NCBI RefSeq assembly: GCF_901709675.1
Contig: NC_051101.1
Location: 496,001 to 560,000 of the forward strand
DNA: 64,000 nucleotides
Source of the DNA: Syngnathus acus
Taxonomy: Eukaryota > Chordata > Actinopteri > Syngnathiformes > Syngnathidae
Direction of reading: 5' to 3'
Shown here: positions 44,801-55,125 of the stretch, piece after piece
Layout of the letters: every line of letters starts with the position of its first letter
Numbering within the stretch: the stretch's first letter is position 1
Position numbers and translations under genes: made by a program
The notes under the pieces: generated by a model
Seen by the model: only the letters and a program-made list of their open reading frames with translations
Database searches by the model: none
What the model was told of the DNA's origin: nothing

Positions 44801-45732
44801 AAGGAAAGGGTAGTTAAAACGGCAAACAAAATCAGCAAATCAAGGGCATCAATTCAGCTCGTTTTCTCAATGGCCTGTGACGAGTCGTGTGACGTGACCG
44901 ATGTCGAACAGACAGCTCTGCTATGCAACGATGCAGGTACGTGAACTCTAATGGGCCGCAACAAAACACAAGACATTAATATTGTAATGGAAGTTCGGCT
45001 AAACTTGAAGTAGCAATAGGCTTATCGTACATCAGTTGTCATGTGGTGCGTAATTCTCTCCAGGATGCGCTGCAGGGAAAATAAACATTTAATCGTGAAT
45101 GTTCATTTTGTATTTGTAGCCTCCTTAATTATTTTAATAGTTGGCATGCATACAGCTTATGTATTGACAGTCTATGTTGCCTTATAAAAGGCTTTTAGAT
45201 TTTTGCGGCTCCAGACAGGTATGTTTTTTTTTGTTTGAACATTTTGGGTCGCCGACCCCTGGGCTAAGCGACCGATTTTAAGTTGTGCAGCGGCCAATCA
45301 ATTTTTGCCCATGGGCATGGCTGACACGTTAGGCGAAGCAAGTCAGACGGGACGGAGACAACTCGATGGAGACAATGTCACTCCCAACTCCCATCTGGGC
45401 TGGCCACAAAGTAAAAAAAAACCACAACAGCGAGTCCAGCAGCAGTCCAACTAGTCCGTCCCCCATAGTCTTGTCTTCTCGCGAATTTCGCTTTGATTAC
45501 CTGCGCCGCTCAGCGCGCCGAAGAGAGCTCGGAGGATGACGTAAGCGTGCCGCAGCTCTTCCGATTGGCCGAGGAGGAAGCGTTGGCAGCCACGTGGGAG
45601 AAAGCGCCTGATCAGCTGCTCCACAGCTGCGAGTACGTCACCCCCACAAGTGGGCGTCACACCAGTAATACTCCAACAGCAAAGAAGAAAATAAAAACAC
45701 CTACTGCTGCGAGGCTGCTCGTCACGAATCAT
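33623..45732 (-). CDS. dcst1: DC-STAMP domain-containing protein 1, 16 exons
   Basis: Multi-pass membrane protein needed, with DCST2, for sperm-egg fusion (orthologue of Sneaky/SPE-42-type proteins). Exons: 45705-45732, 45501-45626, 39076-39150, 38863-38991, 38152-38291, 37811-37976, 37600-37743, 37409-37533, 37186-37343, 37011-37110, 36857-36949, 36651-36777, 36456-36572, 36217-36359, 33766-33918, 33623-33703; 634 residues with all phases agreeing. Key matches: MFPTILGARGRAFLM, GPVSNIQHNM, IKNILCVPMKFSFLCDI, WCKQHIPVEKNFGQ, DVFFDNVYLTKYLGIIDRRR, GNSILARLLRKSF...NTSS, NRLRRVIAAFYHPQ and REKTRILFLYN. Introns 2 and 14 are swollen by transposons. Human DCST1 is 706 residues and ends in a Cys-rich RING-like part; here a stop follows RRRRERQEASKNELQSV, so that part is missing or lies in an unseen exon (a GTGTGT donor precedes the stop). 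The first-exon call rests on phase fit only. Confidence 0.88.
34426..35757. mobile_element. TA-flanked TIR element in dcst1 intron 14
   Basis: Perfect inverted ends CCGTAATTTTCGGACTATAA, flanked by TA (34424-34425, 35758-35759). The interior has a ~118-bp tandem repeat and a diverged duplication of a GATTTAATGA..TAGAGTG block near 35280 and 35440. No intact transposase. End structure resembles the CCGTTTTTTTCCGTG elements at 27007 and 28906. Confidence 0.85.
34797..35100. repeat. ~118-bp tandem repeat, 2.5 copies
   Basis: Units start ATGGCTTTTACSCACGCC at 34797, 34914 and 35033. GC-rich, with GGTGGATGGGGCTCGG near each unit end. Open in one plus frame across the array (34748-35131) but I recognise no domain. 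Confidence 0.85.
35760..36210. other. dcst1 intron 14, proximal part
   Basis: No repeat ends or coding seen between the TIR element and the exon at 36217. Confidence 0.4.
38801..38852. repeat. GT microsatellite
   Basis: Nearly pure (GT) run, about 26 units, directly next to the donor of dcst1 exon 38863-38991. Confidence 0.95.
39151..39783. other. dcst1 intron 2, proximal part
   Basis: No recognisable element or coding sequence. Confidence 0.4.
39792..40695 (+). mobile_element. hAT element, 904 bp, perfect duplication
   Basis: Ends CAGTGGCGTAGCCAAGCC and (inverted) CAGTGGCGTAGCCAGG; flanked by ATATGTAG at 39784-39791 and 40696-40703. Holds only the start of a transposase. A shorter relative is at 41977-42265. 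Confidence 0.92.
40007..40420 (+). pseudogene. hAT transposase N-terminal fragment
   Basis: Begins MKMNKKRITDFFGVPKAKNR, a start typical of hAT transposases of the TTF-finger/ZMYM-like group, then a Ser/Glu-rich low-complexity part (GSDSESESSSASV). It ends without zinc finger or catalytic domain, so it belongs to an internally deleted element. Confidence 0.6.
40704..41616. other. Unassigned block with LTR-like promoter order
   Basis: Has GGGTATAAGACC (near 40937), then AATAAA (near 41018) and a short U5-like stretch, an order seen in LTRs, but I could not find TG...CA ends or a target duplication. Ends with GACCTCCAGGGGGCCC-like inverted sequence near 41450 resembling a hAT terminus. Unresolved. 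Confidence 0.3.
41887..44093. repeat. Large inverted repeat (palindrome) of the hairpin-unit element
   Basis: Left arm 41887-43201 is the reverse complement of right arm 43246-44093, apart from the 289-bp MITE in the left arm and differing numbers of ~167-bp units. The turn lies at about 43202-43245. The right arm continues to 44380 with sequence that the left arm lacks and that matches 30000-30983. Confidence 0.82.
41977..42265. mobile_element. 289-bp hAT MITE, perfect duplication
   Basis: Ends CAGAGGCGTAGCCAGGAA and (inverted) CAGAGGCGTAGCCAAGCC; flanked by AGTATATA at 41969-41976 and 42266-42273. Derived from the 39792 family: it holds the same TTCACCGTTTGCCTCC region, inverted. Confidence 0.93.
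44381..44941 (+). pseudogene. hAT transposase N-terminal exon, frameshifted
   Basis: Reads FEPFAFIANAEGLPACLICN with a BED-like finger (CLICNEKLSNHKKSNLERHF..KH), a linker, and FGKPFADGEYMKDSF. A poly-A run near 44740 shifts the frame, after which it continues IQKFEDMPLAAKTVKERV and MACDESCDVTDVEQTALLCN, ending at a GTACGT donor. Third distinct hAT family with this finger in the window. Remaining exons are absent. Confidence 0.72.
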
Positions 45733-46130
45733 GATGACGCCACGAGCGTCTTCTGCCTCTCCTGCTTGCCGTTCCCAATAATAACATAATCGTGATAAAA
45801 GCATATCAAAGCATCATCATGATCATCATATGTTAATCATCCTGACCCGTCCCTTTTGACTGCAACACGACGTACGTGCGATGTGTGACGTCATATGCGT
45901 GCGGCTCGTCATGGCACGTGACGTCTTGTGAATGCGCCTCCTCGTGCGTGACGTGCGTGTTCAACTTTAAGTTTCAAACCTGAAAATAGAACAGGGAGAC
46001 GAGCCAAAGCCATGTCAAAATAAGTTTTTATTATTTAATTCTTTTTAGAGACAATCTCCAGTCAGTCGCGCGATGACCGGAAGTGGAGTCAATTGGTTAC
46101 CATGGCGACACCGGAGCAGGTAAAGCAGAT
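45733..46130. promoter_or_regulatory. dcst1 upstream region with a CRE
   Basis: Directly upstream of the dcst1 start codon. Contains the palindromic CRE TGACGTCA at 45886-45893 and two further GTGACGT half-site contexts within 70 bp. DCST1/2 are testis genes, and CREM acts through such sites in testis; the link here is inference. Confidence 0.4.
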
Positions 46131-46242
46131 ATTCGGACACGCACGCACACACACACACACACATACGCACGCACACACACACACACACATACGCACGCAT
46201 ACACACACGCACGTACACGCGCACACAAACACACACACACAG
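46131..46242. repeat. CA/GCAC microsatellite
   Basis: (AC)n interrupted by ACGC and ATACGC units; marks the left edge of the transposon block separating dcst1 from dcst2. Confidence 0.93.
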
Positions 46243-46399
46243 ACCACTGACGTGCGGTGAGGTTCATGACTGGGGAGGCACTGACATAAAATGTTCTGAG
46301 TCTCTCTCACACAAGTTCAGCTTGTTTGGTCTCACCACCGCTCTCCCAGACCTGGTTCTAGGAGTAGGTGGTGGTTCAAGTGCGGTGTGCTGCGGTGGC

Positions 46400-48460
46400 T
46401 CTGAGGAACTCTGTCCAGGAACACCCTAAAGGGATTGCGGTGTATCGTCATGCCGCTCTGGTGATGACCTCATAGGGATGAGATGACGGCGGTTTCGCCT
46501 GACAATCCCGTCGGGTCCCTCCACGATATATGAACGTGGAGTAGGGTGACTGTCTACCACAACGCCTGTGGCTCATTGATCTGTGATCCATACTTCCTTC
46601 CCAGGATCAAGCTTGTCAAGATTCCGCGCCCGGTGTCGCAGGTTGTAGCGTTGCGCATCACTGATGAGTGACTTCTCCCTCTCCTTGTGAATGACTGCCT
46701 CACTGTCCGGCAACATCGGAGTCAGCAGCACTGGGAACGCCGGAACCGTTGTACGGAGCCTCCTGCCCATGAGCAGTTGTGCCGGACTGTAACCATTCCA
46801 CAGTGGGGTCGCCCTGTACGCTAGCAGCGTGAGGTAGGGGTCAGCTGCTTTCTTCAAAAGAACCTTAACAGTCTTGACCGCACGCTCGGCTTCCCCGTTG
46901 CTCTGGGGATATCTCGGGATAACTCGTGATAGGCCCGAAGCCATATGACCCTGCGAATGCTGCAAAGGCCGCACCTGAGAACTGAGGCCCGTTATCTGTC
47001 ACCACCACCACTGGGGTGCCATGGCGTGCAAAGATTGATTTCAGGTGAGTGATGACATCTGTTGATCTTGTCCCTTCCCAGTGTGAACAAGTCTGCTCCT
47101 ACCTTCTGCCATGGTCGCTCTGGGTATTCTGACGGCATCATTGGCTCCATGCTGTTCTGTCTCTCCTTGCAGCATGTTCGGCAATTGAGAACCAACTCAT
47201 TCAGCTGTTGACTCAGCCCAGGCCACCATACTGATTGCCGTGCACGCTCACGGCACTTAACCACTCCCAAGTGGCCTTCGTGTAGTCTGACGAGAACCTG
47301 GTTTCTCATCGCTGCAGGAATAACAAGCCTGCTTCCTTTGAGCAAGAGTCCATCTTGTACTGTGAGGAACGCTCTTTCTGCCCAATACAGTTTGAGTCCT
47401 GGTTCAGTCTAGCTGTGTGCAGGCCATCCTTCTCCACACAATGCCATCACCCGCCTGCAGACACTGTGCCCCTTCAGCTGCTCCCTCAGCTCATCCAAGT
47501 ACGCAGTGCTCGCTGGCAAATTATCCATCGGTGTCCACGTATAGTTTAGCATCCTCAAAGCGCTGTCTCTCATCCAGAGTTACTCCACCTGCGACAACAG
47601 CCCTACAACAAGTCTATCTCTAATTAACTCGTCATGTAGCTGCCCGTAATTGCAATGTTCAGCCAGCGCATAAAGAGAAGTTAGAAAAGAGTCCACCGTT
47701 TCATCCTCCCCCTGCTTGCGCAGGTTGAATTTAGCCCGCTCGTACACTACCGTTCAAAAGTTTGGGGTCACAAAATTGTTTGGGTGACCCCAAACTTTTG
47801 AACGGTAGTGTAAATATTATTATAATAAAATATTATGAATTAAATATTATAAATTATATTTTATATTTGTATAAGATTATATATAATCTATGAATATAAG
47901 TATACATATATATTATAAGATTTTTTACACAGAAGATTATATATATAATCTATAAATAATTATCTAAATAAATATATACACTACCGTTCAAAAGTTTGGG
48001 GTCACCCAAACAATTTTGTGACCCCAAACTTTTGAACGGTAGTGTAGATCACATTCCTTTTCACCACAAAGAAGCTCTCCAGCCCATCCCGCACTGCCGC
48101 ATATTCCAGCCTTTCATCCTCCGTCAGAGCCAGTCCACGCAAAATATCATCAGCTTCATCGCCCAATACACTAGCGTGTTTACCTGATTTTCCTCCGGAT
48201 TAGCATGTAGGCTACTTGCCACTCGAAATCTCTCGAACGTCCTTATCCATCTGGGCCACTCCTGTGGCTTGGAAAAATCGAAGGGTTCAGGCGGCTGGAT
48301 ACTGAAACTGGCACTCGGTCCCGCCATCGCCACAGGCGCTCTTTGTCGCTCACTGCATCCACCTCCAGAAGGAAAGAAACTTGGGTCCCCTAAATCTTCC
48401 TTGCTGTCTCTACCAGACATTCCACACTACCACGCTACATCTACAGGACTTCTGACACCA
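46400..48460 (-). pseudogene. Ty3/gypsy retrotransposon, central region deleted
   Basis: Gag starts at 48420 (MSGRDSKEDLGDPSFF; PPEPFDFSKPQEWPRWIRTF) and continues at about 47590-47744 (ERAKFNLRKQGEDETVDSF). Near 47580 it joins the end of pol: ERAFLTVQDGLLLKGSRLV, the H2C2 integrase finger (HEGHLGVVKCRERARQSVWW ... CRTCC), and the integrase end (PQSNGEAERAVKTVKVLLKK, ATPLWNGYSPAQLLMGRRL). The protease, reverse transcriptase and most RNase H are gone. A MITE splits gag. The primer-binding site TGGTGTCAGAAGT lies at 48448-48460 on the minus strand. Confidence 0.82.
47745..48044. mobile_element. 300-bp TA-flanked MITE with hairpin ends, copy A
   Basis: Starts CACTACCGTTCAAAAGTTTG, flanked by TA on both sides. 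Each end is itself a ~65-nt inverted repeat closed by CAAAATTGTTTGGG; the middle is AT-only. Inserted in the gypsy gag. Differs from copy B (56746-57045, opposite strand) at one position that I can see. TIRs are of Tc1/mariner type. Confidence 0.93.
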
Positions 48461-48637
48461 TGTCGTGTTATCAAAGATACCAGTGAGTTCAACTGTAGTT
48501 TGATGTGACGAGAGCCACTTTATTAACTTCCAACCTCATGCTCTGCAATCCATCCACCCCCTGTCCCCAGTCTCTGACGTCATCTTTCCGGGCCCCCTCT
48601 GGGGATTTCAACATAAGAGCTGTTATTAACAATAACA
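48461..48637 (-). mobile_element. 5' LTR of the gypsy element
   Basis: On the minus strand it ends ...ACACGACA just before the primer-binding site and carries AATAAA near 48521. Its outer end (about 48637, TGTTATTGTTAATAAC) is approximate. Confidence 0.55.
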
Positions 48638-48639
48638 CC

Positions 48640-49089
48640 ACAGCACCCCCTGCCATAAGGCTGGAGAACCTTTTTTCGTAGCCTCCGTAAAGTATCTTTT
48701 CAAAGCCATTTTGTTCATCTAACGAAACACGACGTTACAGACAGATGACAAAAAACACAAGATATTATATACGTCAGCTTAACTACGGAAATTAGTTAAT
48801 ATAGCCACAGTGTTTGAACACTTAAACAGGGACATAAAGTCAGAGAGCAGTTCTGTCTAACTGCATAGCCTGTCAACATAGGCAGCCGTGTGATTACGCA
48901 ATCCTCAGAGGAGGCTAGTAAGGAAGTTGGCTCCTCCGAGTGAATCGTCTTCGGTTTTAAAATAACTATAAAAATTCAGTGATTTTGGTTCAAAATGATA
49001 CAAAACTATTGAAATTAAAAGGAAAATTACTATAATAAAAACAATTGAATTTTTTTCCCCCTTTTCATGATGGCAGGGGAGGCGTGTGT

Positions 49090-49090
<1 letters not shown>
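48640..49090. other. AT-rich stretch
   Basis: No coding or recognisable repeat ends seen. Confidence 0.4.

Positions 49091-49141
<51 letters not shown>
49091..49141. repeat. CA microsatellite
   Basis: Nearly pure (CA) run at the 3' end of the minus-strand L2. Confidence 0.95.
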
Positions 49142-49142
49142 C

Positions 49143-52100
49143 GATGAGTTAGGTGTCATATGCAGAGCTGAATAGGTGGGTCTTGAGATGGCGTTTGAAG
49201 AGGGAGTCAGCGTTACAAATGGTAAGAGGGAGAGAGTTCCAGAGAGTGGGGGCAGCAATGGCAAAGGCTCTATCCCCAATGGTCCAGTATTTGGTCGAGG
49301 TGGTGGGGGTGAGAAGGTTGACGTCAGTAGTGCGGAGTCGGCGGGTGGGGGTATGGCAGTGCAGGAGACAGACAGGTAGGGGGGGTTAGGTTGTTTAGGG
49401 CCTTGTATGTGGTGAAAAGGATCTTGAAATGTATGCGCTGTTTTATGGGAAGCCAGGGAAGTTGACGGAGGACAGGGGTGATGTGCTGTCTGAAGGGTGA
49501 GCAGGTGAGCAGTTGGACAGCAGAGTTTTGAACATATTGTAGTTTTTGAAGGACAGTTACATACAGGATGCTATTGCAGTAGTCCAGTCTGGAGGTGATA
49601 AATGCATGAAAATATGTCTCTGCCGCAGTGGTGGAACGAGATGGTCGAAGGCGTGCAATGTTTCGTAAGTGAAAGAAGGATGTTTTGGTAACGTGGTTGA
49701 TGTGTGGTTTGAAGGAGAGTGTGGGGTCCATATAAATTCCAAGGTTTCTGACTAGGGGGGAGGGAGTGACAGAGTGACCGTCAATACAGAGTGAAGTTCT
49801 GGTAGGTGGAGAGGCTGGATTTAGGACCAAAGATGATGATCTCTGTTTTGTTACTGTTTAGATTGAGAAGGTTTTGAGTCATCCAGTCTTTGATGTCTGT
49901 GAGGCAGCAAGTGAGGGTGGAGAGGATGGCAGGGAAGATGGTTTTAGTGGTGATGTAGAGTTGTGTATCGTTGGCGTAACAGTGGGATTTGAGACCATGG
50001 CGGCGGATGATGTGTCCAATGGGAAGCATGTACAGAATGAAAAGAATGGGGCCCAGAACTGATCCTTGAGGGACTCCATGTGCAACAGGGGTGGTGTGGG
50101 ATTTATGTTGGTTGATGGTGATGTAGTGACATCTGGCAGACATGTAGGATTTGAACCAGGAGAGGGCGGTGTTGGTGATGCCGATGGATTCTAGGCGGTT
50201 GAGAAGAATGGAGTGGTTTACTGTGTCAAAGGCAGCACTGAGGTCAAGGAGGAGGAGGATGGTGAGAGAGCCAGAGTCAGAGGAAAGCAAGAGATCATTT
50301 GTGACTTTGAGTAGGGCCGTTTCAGTGCTGTGGTGTGTACGGAAACCAGACTGGAATGTTTCATACAGGTTATTTGAGAGGAGGTAGGTCTTGAGTTGAG
50401 TTGCGACAGCTCTTTCCAGTAGTTATGACAGAAATGTGAGATTAGAGATGGGTCTGTAGTTCAAAGTCAAAGTCAAAGTCTGCTTTATTGTCAACCTCTT
50501 CACATGCCAAGACACACAAAGAAATCGAAATTACGTTTCCACTATCCCACGGTGACAAGACATAGTACACGACATACATACAAGCAAACAACACAAAATA
50601 AAAACAAGAAGGCACAAACAATGAATAATAAGAGTGATGAATAAATAATAAATAAACAAATAACACAATAAATAAATAAATAAATAAGAGGAGCAAAACG
50701 GAGCAAGTGTGCATACAGCAGACAGTCAGAATATAGCGCAAAAGTACAGAACGCTACGCAGAAGGGGGGAGAGAGTTCAGGATCCTAACAGCCTGGAGTA
50801 CGAAGCTGTTGGTGAGTCTGGTGGTGCGGGAGCGCAGGCTCCTGTACCTCTTCCCAGAGGGCAGAAGATCGAACAAAGAGTGAGCGGGGTGACTCACATC
50901 ACTCACAATCGTGGTCGCCTTGCGGGTGAGATGGGAGGTGTAAATGTCCTTCAAGGAGGGGAGTGAAGCACCAATAATCTTACCAGCCGTGTTCACTATG
51001 CGCTGGAGGGCCTTCATGTTGTAGTCAGTGCAGCTACCACCCCAAACAGCAATACAGCTGGAGAGGACGCTCTCAATGGTGCCACGGTAAAATGTAGTCA
51101 TGACGGCCGGAGGAGCACACGCTCGCCTGAGTTTCCGCAGGAAGTACAGGCGGCGCTGGGCCTTCTTCGCCAGTGATGCGGTGTTGGTGGACCAGGAGAG
51201 ATCCTCACTGATGTGCACCCCCAGGAACCTGGTGCTGCTCACTCTCTCCACCACAGCACCGTCGATGGTCAGTGGCAGGTGTCGGGTGCGACCCTTCCGG
51301 AAGTCAACAACAATCTCCTTGGTCTTGTTGACGTTCAGCAGGAGGTTGTTGGCCTTGCACCACGTGGTCAGAAGGTCAACCTCCAACCTGTATTGAGTCT
51401 CGTCGCCCTTGGTGATGAGACCCACCAGAGTCGTGTCGTCAGCAAATTTCACCATGCGGTTGGCGCTGTAGGTTGCAGCGCAGTCATGCGTCAGCAGGGT
51501 GAAGAGCAGCGGACTGAGCACACAGCCTTGGGGGGCCCCCGTGCTCAGCGTGATGCTGGCGGAGATCTTGTCGCCAACACGTACCACCTGAGGTCTCTGA
51601 CTGAGGAAGTCTAGTAGCCAGTTGCAGAGGTAGGTACTGAGGCCCAGCTTGGCGAGTTTGCAGATGAGTCGTTGTGGCACAATGGTGTTGAAGGCAGAAC
51701 CTAAGTCCACAAACAGCAATCTCACATACGAGTCCCTACTCTCCAGGTGGGTGAGGGCCGAGTGGAGGGCCGAGCAGATGGCATCCTCAGAGGACCGTTT
51801 GGCTCGGTACGCAAACTGGAAGGGGTCTATGGTGGGGGGTAGAATGGATCTGATGTGCTCCATGACAAGCCGCTCAAAGCACTTCATGATGATGGGCGTC
51901 AGTGCCACGGGGCGGTAGTCATTGAAGCAGGACAGGGCAGGTTTCTTCGGCACAGGTACGATGGTGGCAGCCTTGAAACACGAAGGGACGACGGCTTGCT
52001 GCAGGGAAATGTTGAAGATGTCCGTGAAGACACCCTTCAGCTCCCCAGCGCAGTCCTTCAGCGCTCAACCCGGGATGTTGTCAGGGCCCGCCGCCTTACG

Positions 52101-53764
52101 AGTGTTGATAACGGCAAGCGCCCTCCTCACGCTATCAGCAGAGAGGCACAGGGGCTGCTCTTGTGGAGGAGGAGGGGCCTTCAGCGGGCAAGTGCTGTTC
52201 TGAGCGTCGAAGCGAGCAAAGAAGCGACTGAGATCGTTGAGCAGACGGATGTCGCCCTCACAGCTCTGCGGCGCGGGCTTGTAGTCCGTGATGGTCTGAA
52301 TGCCCTGCCAAAGGCTCCGTGCGTCCTTGCTGTCCTTGAAGTGGGCGGTAATCCTGCAAGAGAACGCCCTTTTCGCCTCCTTGTTGGGGTCCTCAGGGTC
52401 AAGGCCGTTTTTTTTGAGGAGAGGAGTGATGGCTGCAAGCTTAAGAGGTGAGGGGACTGTGCCAGAGGTGAGGGAGGAATCGATGATGTCTGTGATGAGT
52501 GGGGCAATGGGGGTGAGGCAGTCTCTGACGAGTAGAGATGGCATGAGGTCCAGGGGGGAGGTAGACGATTTTATGGTGGAGAGGTCAGCAAAGGTTATAG
52601 GGGAAAAGGTTGATAGCCGTGGGACAGAAGATGAAAAGAATGTGGGTTCAGGTTGTGGGGTAGTGGAGGGGGAGTATGCGAGCTGGTGGTAGATGTTTTC
52701 TATTTTAGAATTGAAAAATGACAAAAGCGTGTCACATTTCTCTGGGGTGAATGATGATGAAGTGTTGTCATGGGGTTTGAGGAGTTTGTTTATGGTTGAA
52801 AACAGGGAACGTGGGTTTGAAGAACCAGAGTGGATGATACCAGAGTAGTAAGATGAGCGGGCTTTGTTAAGGGCTGATTTATAATGATGCATGAGGTCTT
52901 TGTAAGCGAGGGCATGGACCGTGAGGCCGGTTTTCTTGCATAATCGTTCTAGCTGTTAGAGTTGTTTCTTAAGTTTATGGAGTTCCGGGTTGAACCAGGG
53001 TGCTGAGTGAGTAAAAGTGACTGTTTTTGGTTTTCAGAGGATCCACTGTGTTGAGGGAGGTAGACAGAACGTTGCTGTAAGTGTTGACGAGGTCCGTGGG
53101 GGTTGGGTTTCAGGGGGGGTGAGGCCGGAAAGTGTGTGCAGGTGGAGAAAGTGTCTGGGCAGATGGACTTGAGGTTGCGAAAGATGATTGTGCAGTTTTG
53201 TTTTGGTTCGGGGATGAGGGTGTCAATGTCAAATAAGATGGCTAGCTGGTCAGATATGGTGAGGTCGGAACTAGAAATGTTGTGGATGTGGAGGCCAGTG
53301 GAGCAGACCAGGTCTAGGGTGTGTCCGTGCTTGTGGGTAGTGAAGGTGATGTGTTGAGTGAAGCCAGAGCAGTTGAGGAAACCCCGGAAGTCCATAGAAT
53401 GTTTAAAGTCAGTGGAATCGATGTGCAGGTTGAAATCACCAAGAAGATGATGAAACTGAGAAAAGTGCAGTGATGAATTCTGAGAGGTCAGATAAGAAAG
53501 ATGGGTTTGGTTTGGGGGGGGCGGTAAATAATAACAGTGATGAGGAGTTTAGGTCCTGGAAGTTTAAAACTCAGATGTTCGAATGATGGGGCAGAGGGGA
53601 GGGACAGTGCACGGGGTTTGAGGTTTTGATTGAAAATAGCAGCGATGCCACCCCCTCTGCCCTCAGTGCGTGGGTTGTCCAGATAAGAGTATCCTGTAGG
53701 GGTGGTTTGATTGAGTGAGAAATAGTCCAGGGGTTCTTGCCATGTTTCGTTTAGGCAGAGCATT
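49143..53764 (-). pseudogene. L2-clade LINE, split by a Rex1-like LINE
   Basis: Minus-strand order: endonuclease at 53490-53763 (LCLNETWQEPLDYFSLNQ, GRGGGIAAIF), a decayed middle with stops, the pre-RT part at 52400-52892 (SSPLDLMPSLLVRDCL, LKLAAITPLLKK), then after the insert RT at 49781-50460 (LLLLDLSAAFDTVNHS, GVPQGSVLGPILFILY, CYANDTQLY) and the C-terminal part (SRLDYCNSILY, QHITPVLRQLPWLPIKQRI). The catalytic motif reads YANDT instead of YADDT, an Asp-to-Asn change that would abolish activity. It is truncated at 53764 inside a copia element. Confidence 0.85.
50461..52395 (-). pseudogene. Rex1-like non-LTR retrotransposon, 5'-truncated
   Basis: Begins DPNKEAKRAFSCRITAHF and runs through an in-frame stop near 52066 into a 400-codon frame (50754-51953) with [55 protein letters not shown] and [20 protein letters not shown]. 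The C-terminal part holds [15 protein letters not shown] and [12 protein letters not shown]. The FADD box is intact. The 3' end has AAAGTC repeats and CTTTATTGTCAACCTC. Truncated 5' end and one stop make it inactive. Confidence 0.82.
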
Positions 53765-53940
53765 TACATCCATTTGATGGACGATGAGATTGTTTTGAAC
53801 AGCTATCTGCATCAAAGCCCGTATTGATGTGATGTTTGCTGTTGGAGCAAACGTCTCGGGATAGTCTTCTGTTTGATTGTAACCTTTGGCGACATATCTA
53901 GCTTTATATACTTTTCCTCTATCAGTATTATACTGTAAGG

Positions 53941-54153
53941 CAGGGGTCACCAACTCCGGTCCTCAAGGGCGCCAATCCAGCCTGTTTTAGGTGCAGCCCT
54001 ACAACAACACACCTGATTCAAATAATCAGGATCGCTATCAGCCTTAATAGAGCTTGCTGATGAGCTGATTATTTGAATCAGGTGTGTTGTTGTAGGGCTG
54101 CACCTAAAACAGGCTGGATTGGCGCCCTTGAGGACCGGAGTTGGTGACCCCTG
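53941..54153. mobile_element. 213-bp foldback hAT MITE, perfect duplication
   Basis: CAGGGGTCACCAACTCCGGT at both ends inverted, with arms of about 90 bp almost perfectly complementary. Flanked by CTGTAAGG at 53933-53940 and 54154-54161. Confidence 0.95.
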
Positions 54154-54771
54154 CTGTAAGGCATACATACCTATTTCACCCCTATTGTGCTTCTACCTTT
54201 GGGTAAAGAGACCAGTTCAAATGTTTCATTTTCTTGGAGTGATTGGATCTCTTCTTTTATTGCTTGCATACATTTGGTTGCCTCATCAGACTCAGGGCTT
54301 CACTGTAGATTTGGGGAATTCCACATGTGGCTCTGCAACAATAATCAATGTTAGTATTGAGTATATTGTTATCTCTGCTGTGTGTTACATAATCGTATTT
54401 TGGAGTCTGCTTTTCCCTTCTTGGATAGCGGTGCTGCTCAGTGCCTAAATCAGTCTTGTTCTGGCGTTGCACTTCTGCCTCATTATGCTGTGATGCTTCT
54501 GTGTTAATCCATCTCTTGTTCTCAATTAAGTCTCTGTTATCTTCACTGTGTGATGTATCCTCACAAACCCTAGTTTCAGTGGTTGTAGTCCTGATGTTCA
54601 TGGTTTCTGAATCACAGTCGTCTGTTGTTTGACTGTCAACGCTGATGTTTTTGATAAATTTCACTAGCCTGTGTTTTGATACTTTTTCTGTCTGTGAGTT
54701 GTAGACCAGATATGCTGGGCTATTCCTACTATACCCAACAAATATCCCTTTCTCACCTATAGCATCTAGTT

Positions 54772-55093
54772 CAGGGGTGTCAAACTCTTTTTTTTCACGG
54801 GCCGCATTGTAGTCATAGCTTCATTTGGAGGGCCATTCTGACTGTCAACCCAAATAAATGTATGAGCACCTCATTATATACAGTAAAAGCTACAAAACAA
54901 ACTGACAAATAACTCGTTTTCAAATCAGACAAGTAAAAACTGGTCAAATATTAAAAAAAGATATTATTAAAAGTGAAGACAATTTGCAATTCTAGTAATG
55001 ACATGAATTTGATGCACAATTTGTCTTCGCGGGCCACATAAAATGATGTGGCGGGCCGTATCTGGCCCCCGGGCCTTGAGTTTGACACCTGTG
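54772..55093. mobile_element. 322-bp hAT MITE, perfect duplication
   Basis: Ends CAGGGGTGTCAAACTC and (inverted) CACAGGTGTCAAACTC; flanked by ATCTAGTT at 54764-54771 and 55094-55101. An inverted, interrupted relative is at 31470-32623. Confidence 0.93.
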
Positions 55094-55125
55094 ATCTAGT
55101 TTCTTATGATCATGCTTGAACGTAT

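Larger units (their letters stand above)
41625..45261 (+). mobile_element. hAT element containing a large palindrome
   Basis: Ends CAGGGGTCGGCAACCC and (inverted) CAGGGGTCGGCGACCC. Flanks AGCTAAGT and GGCTAAGC match in 6 of 8 positions, fitting an old duplication. Encloses the inverted repeat at 41887-44093, a MITE, and transposase exons. Located in dcst1 intron 2. Confidence 0.8.
53760..55125 (-). pseudogene. Ty1/copia pol fragment with two MITEs
   Basis: Minus strand: YTFKHDHKKLD, then (past the MITE at 54772-55093) GIFVGYSRNSPAYLVYNSQT and KHRLVKFIKN, the integrase C-terminal region; an acidic linker; YPRREKQTPKYDY; then (past the MITE at 53941-54153) VYKARYVAKGYNQTE, ETFAPTANITSIRALM and VHQMDV, the start of the copia reverse transcriptase. 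It is cut there by the L2. Stops are present between linker and RT. Copia elements are uncommon in vertebrate genomes. Confidence 0.82.
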
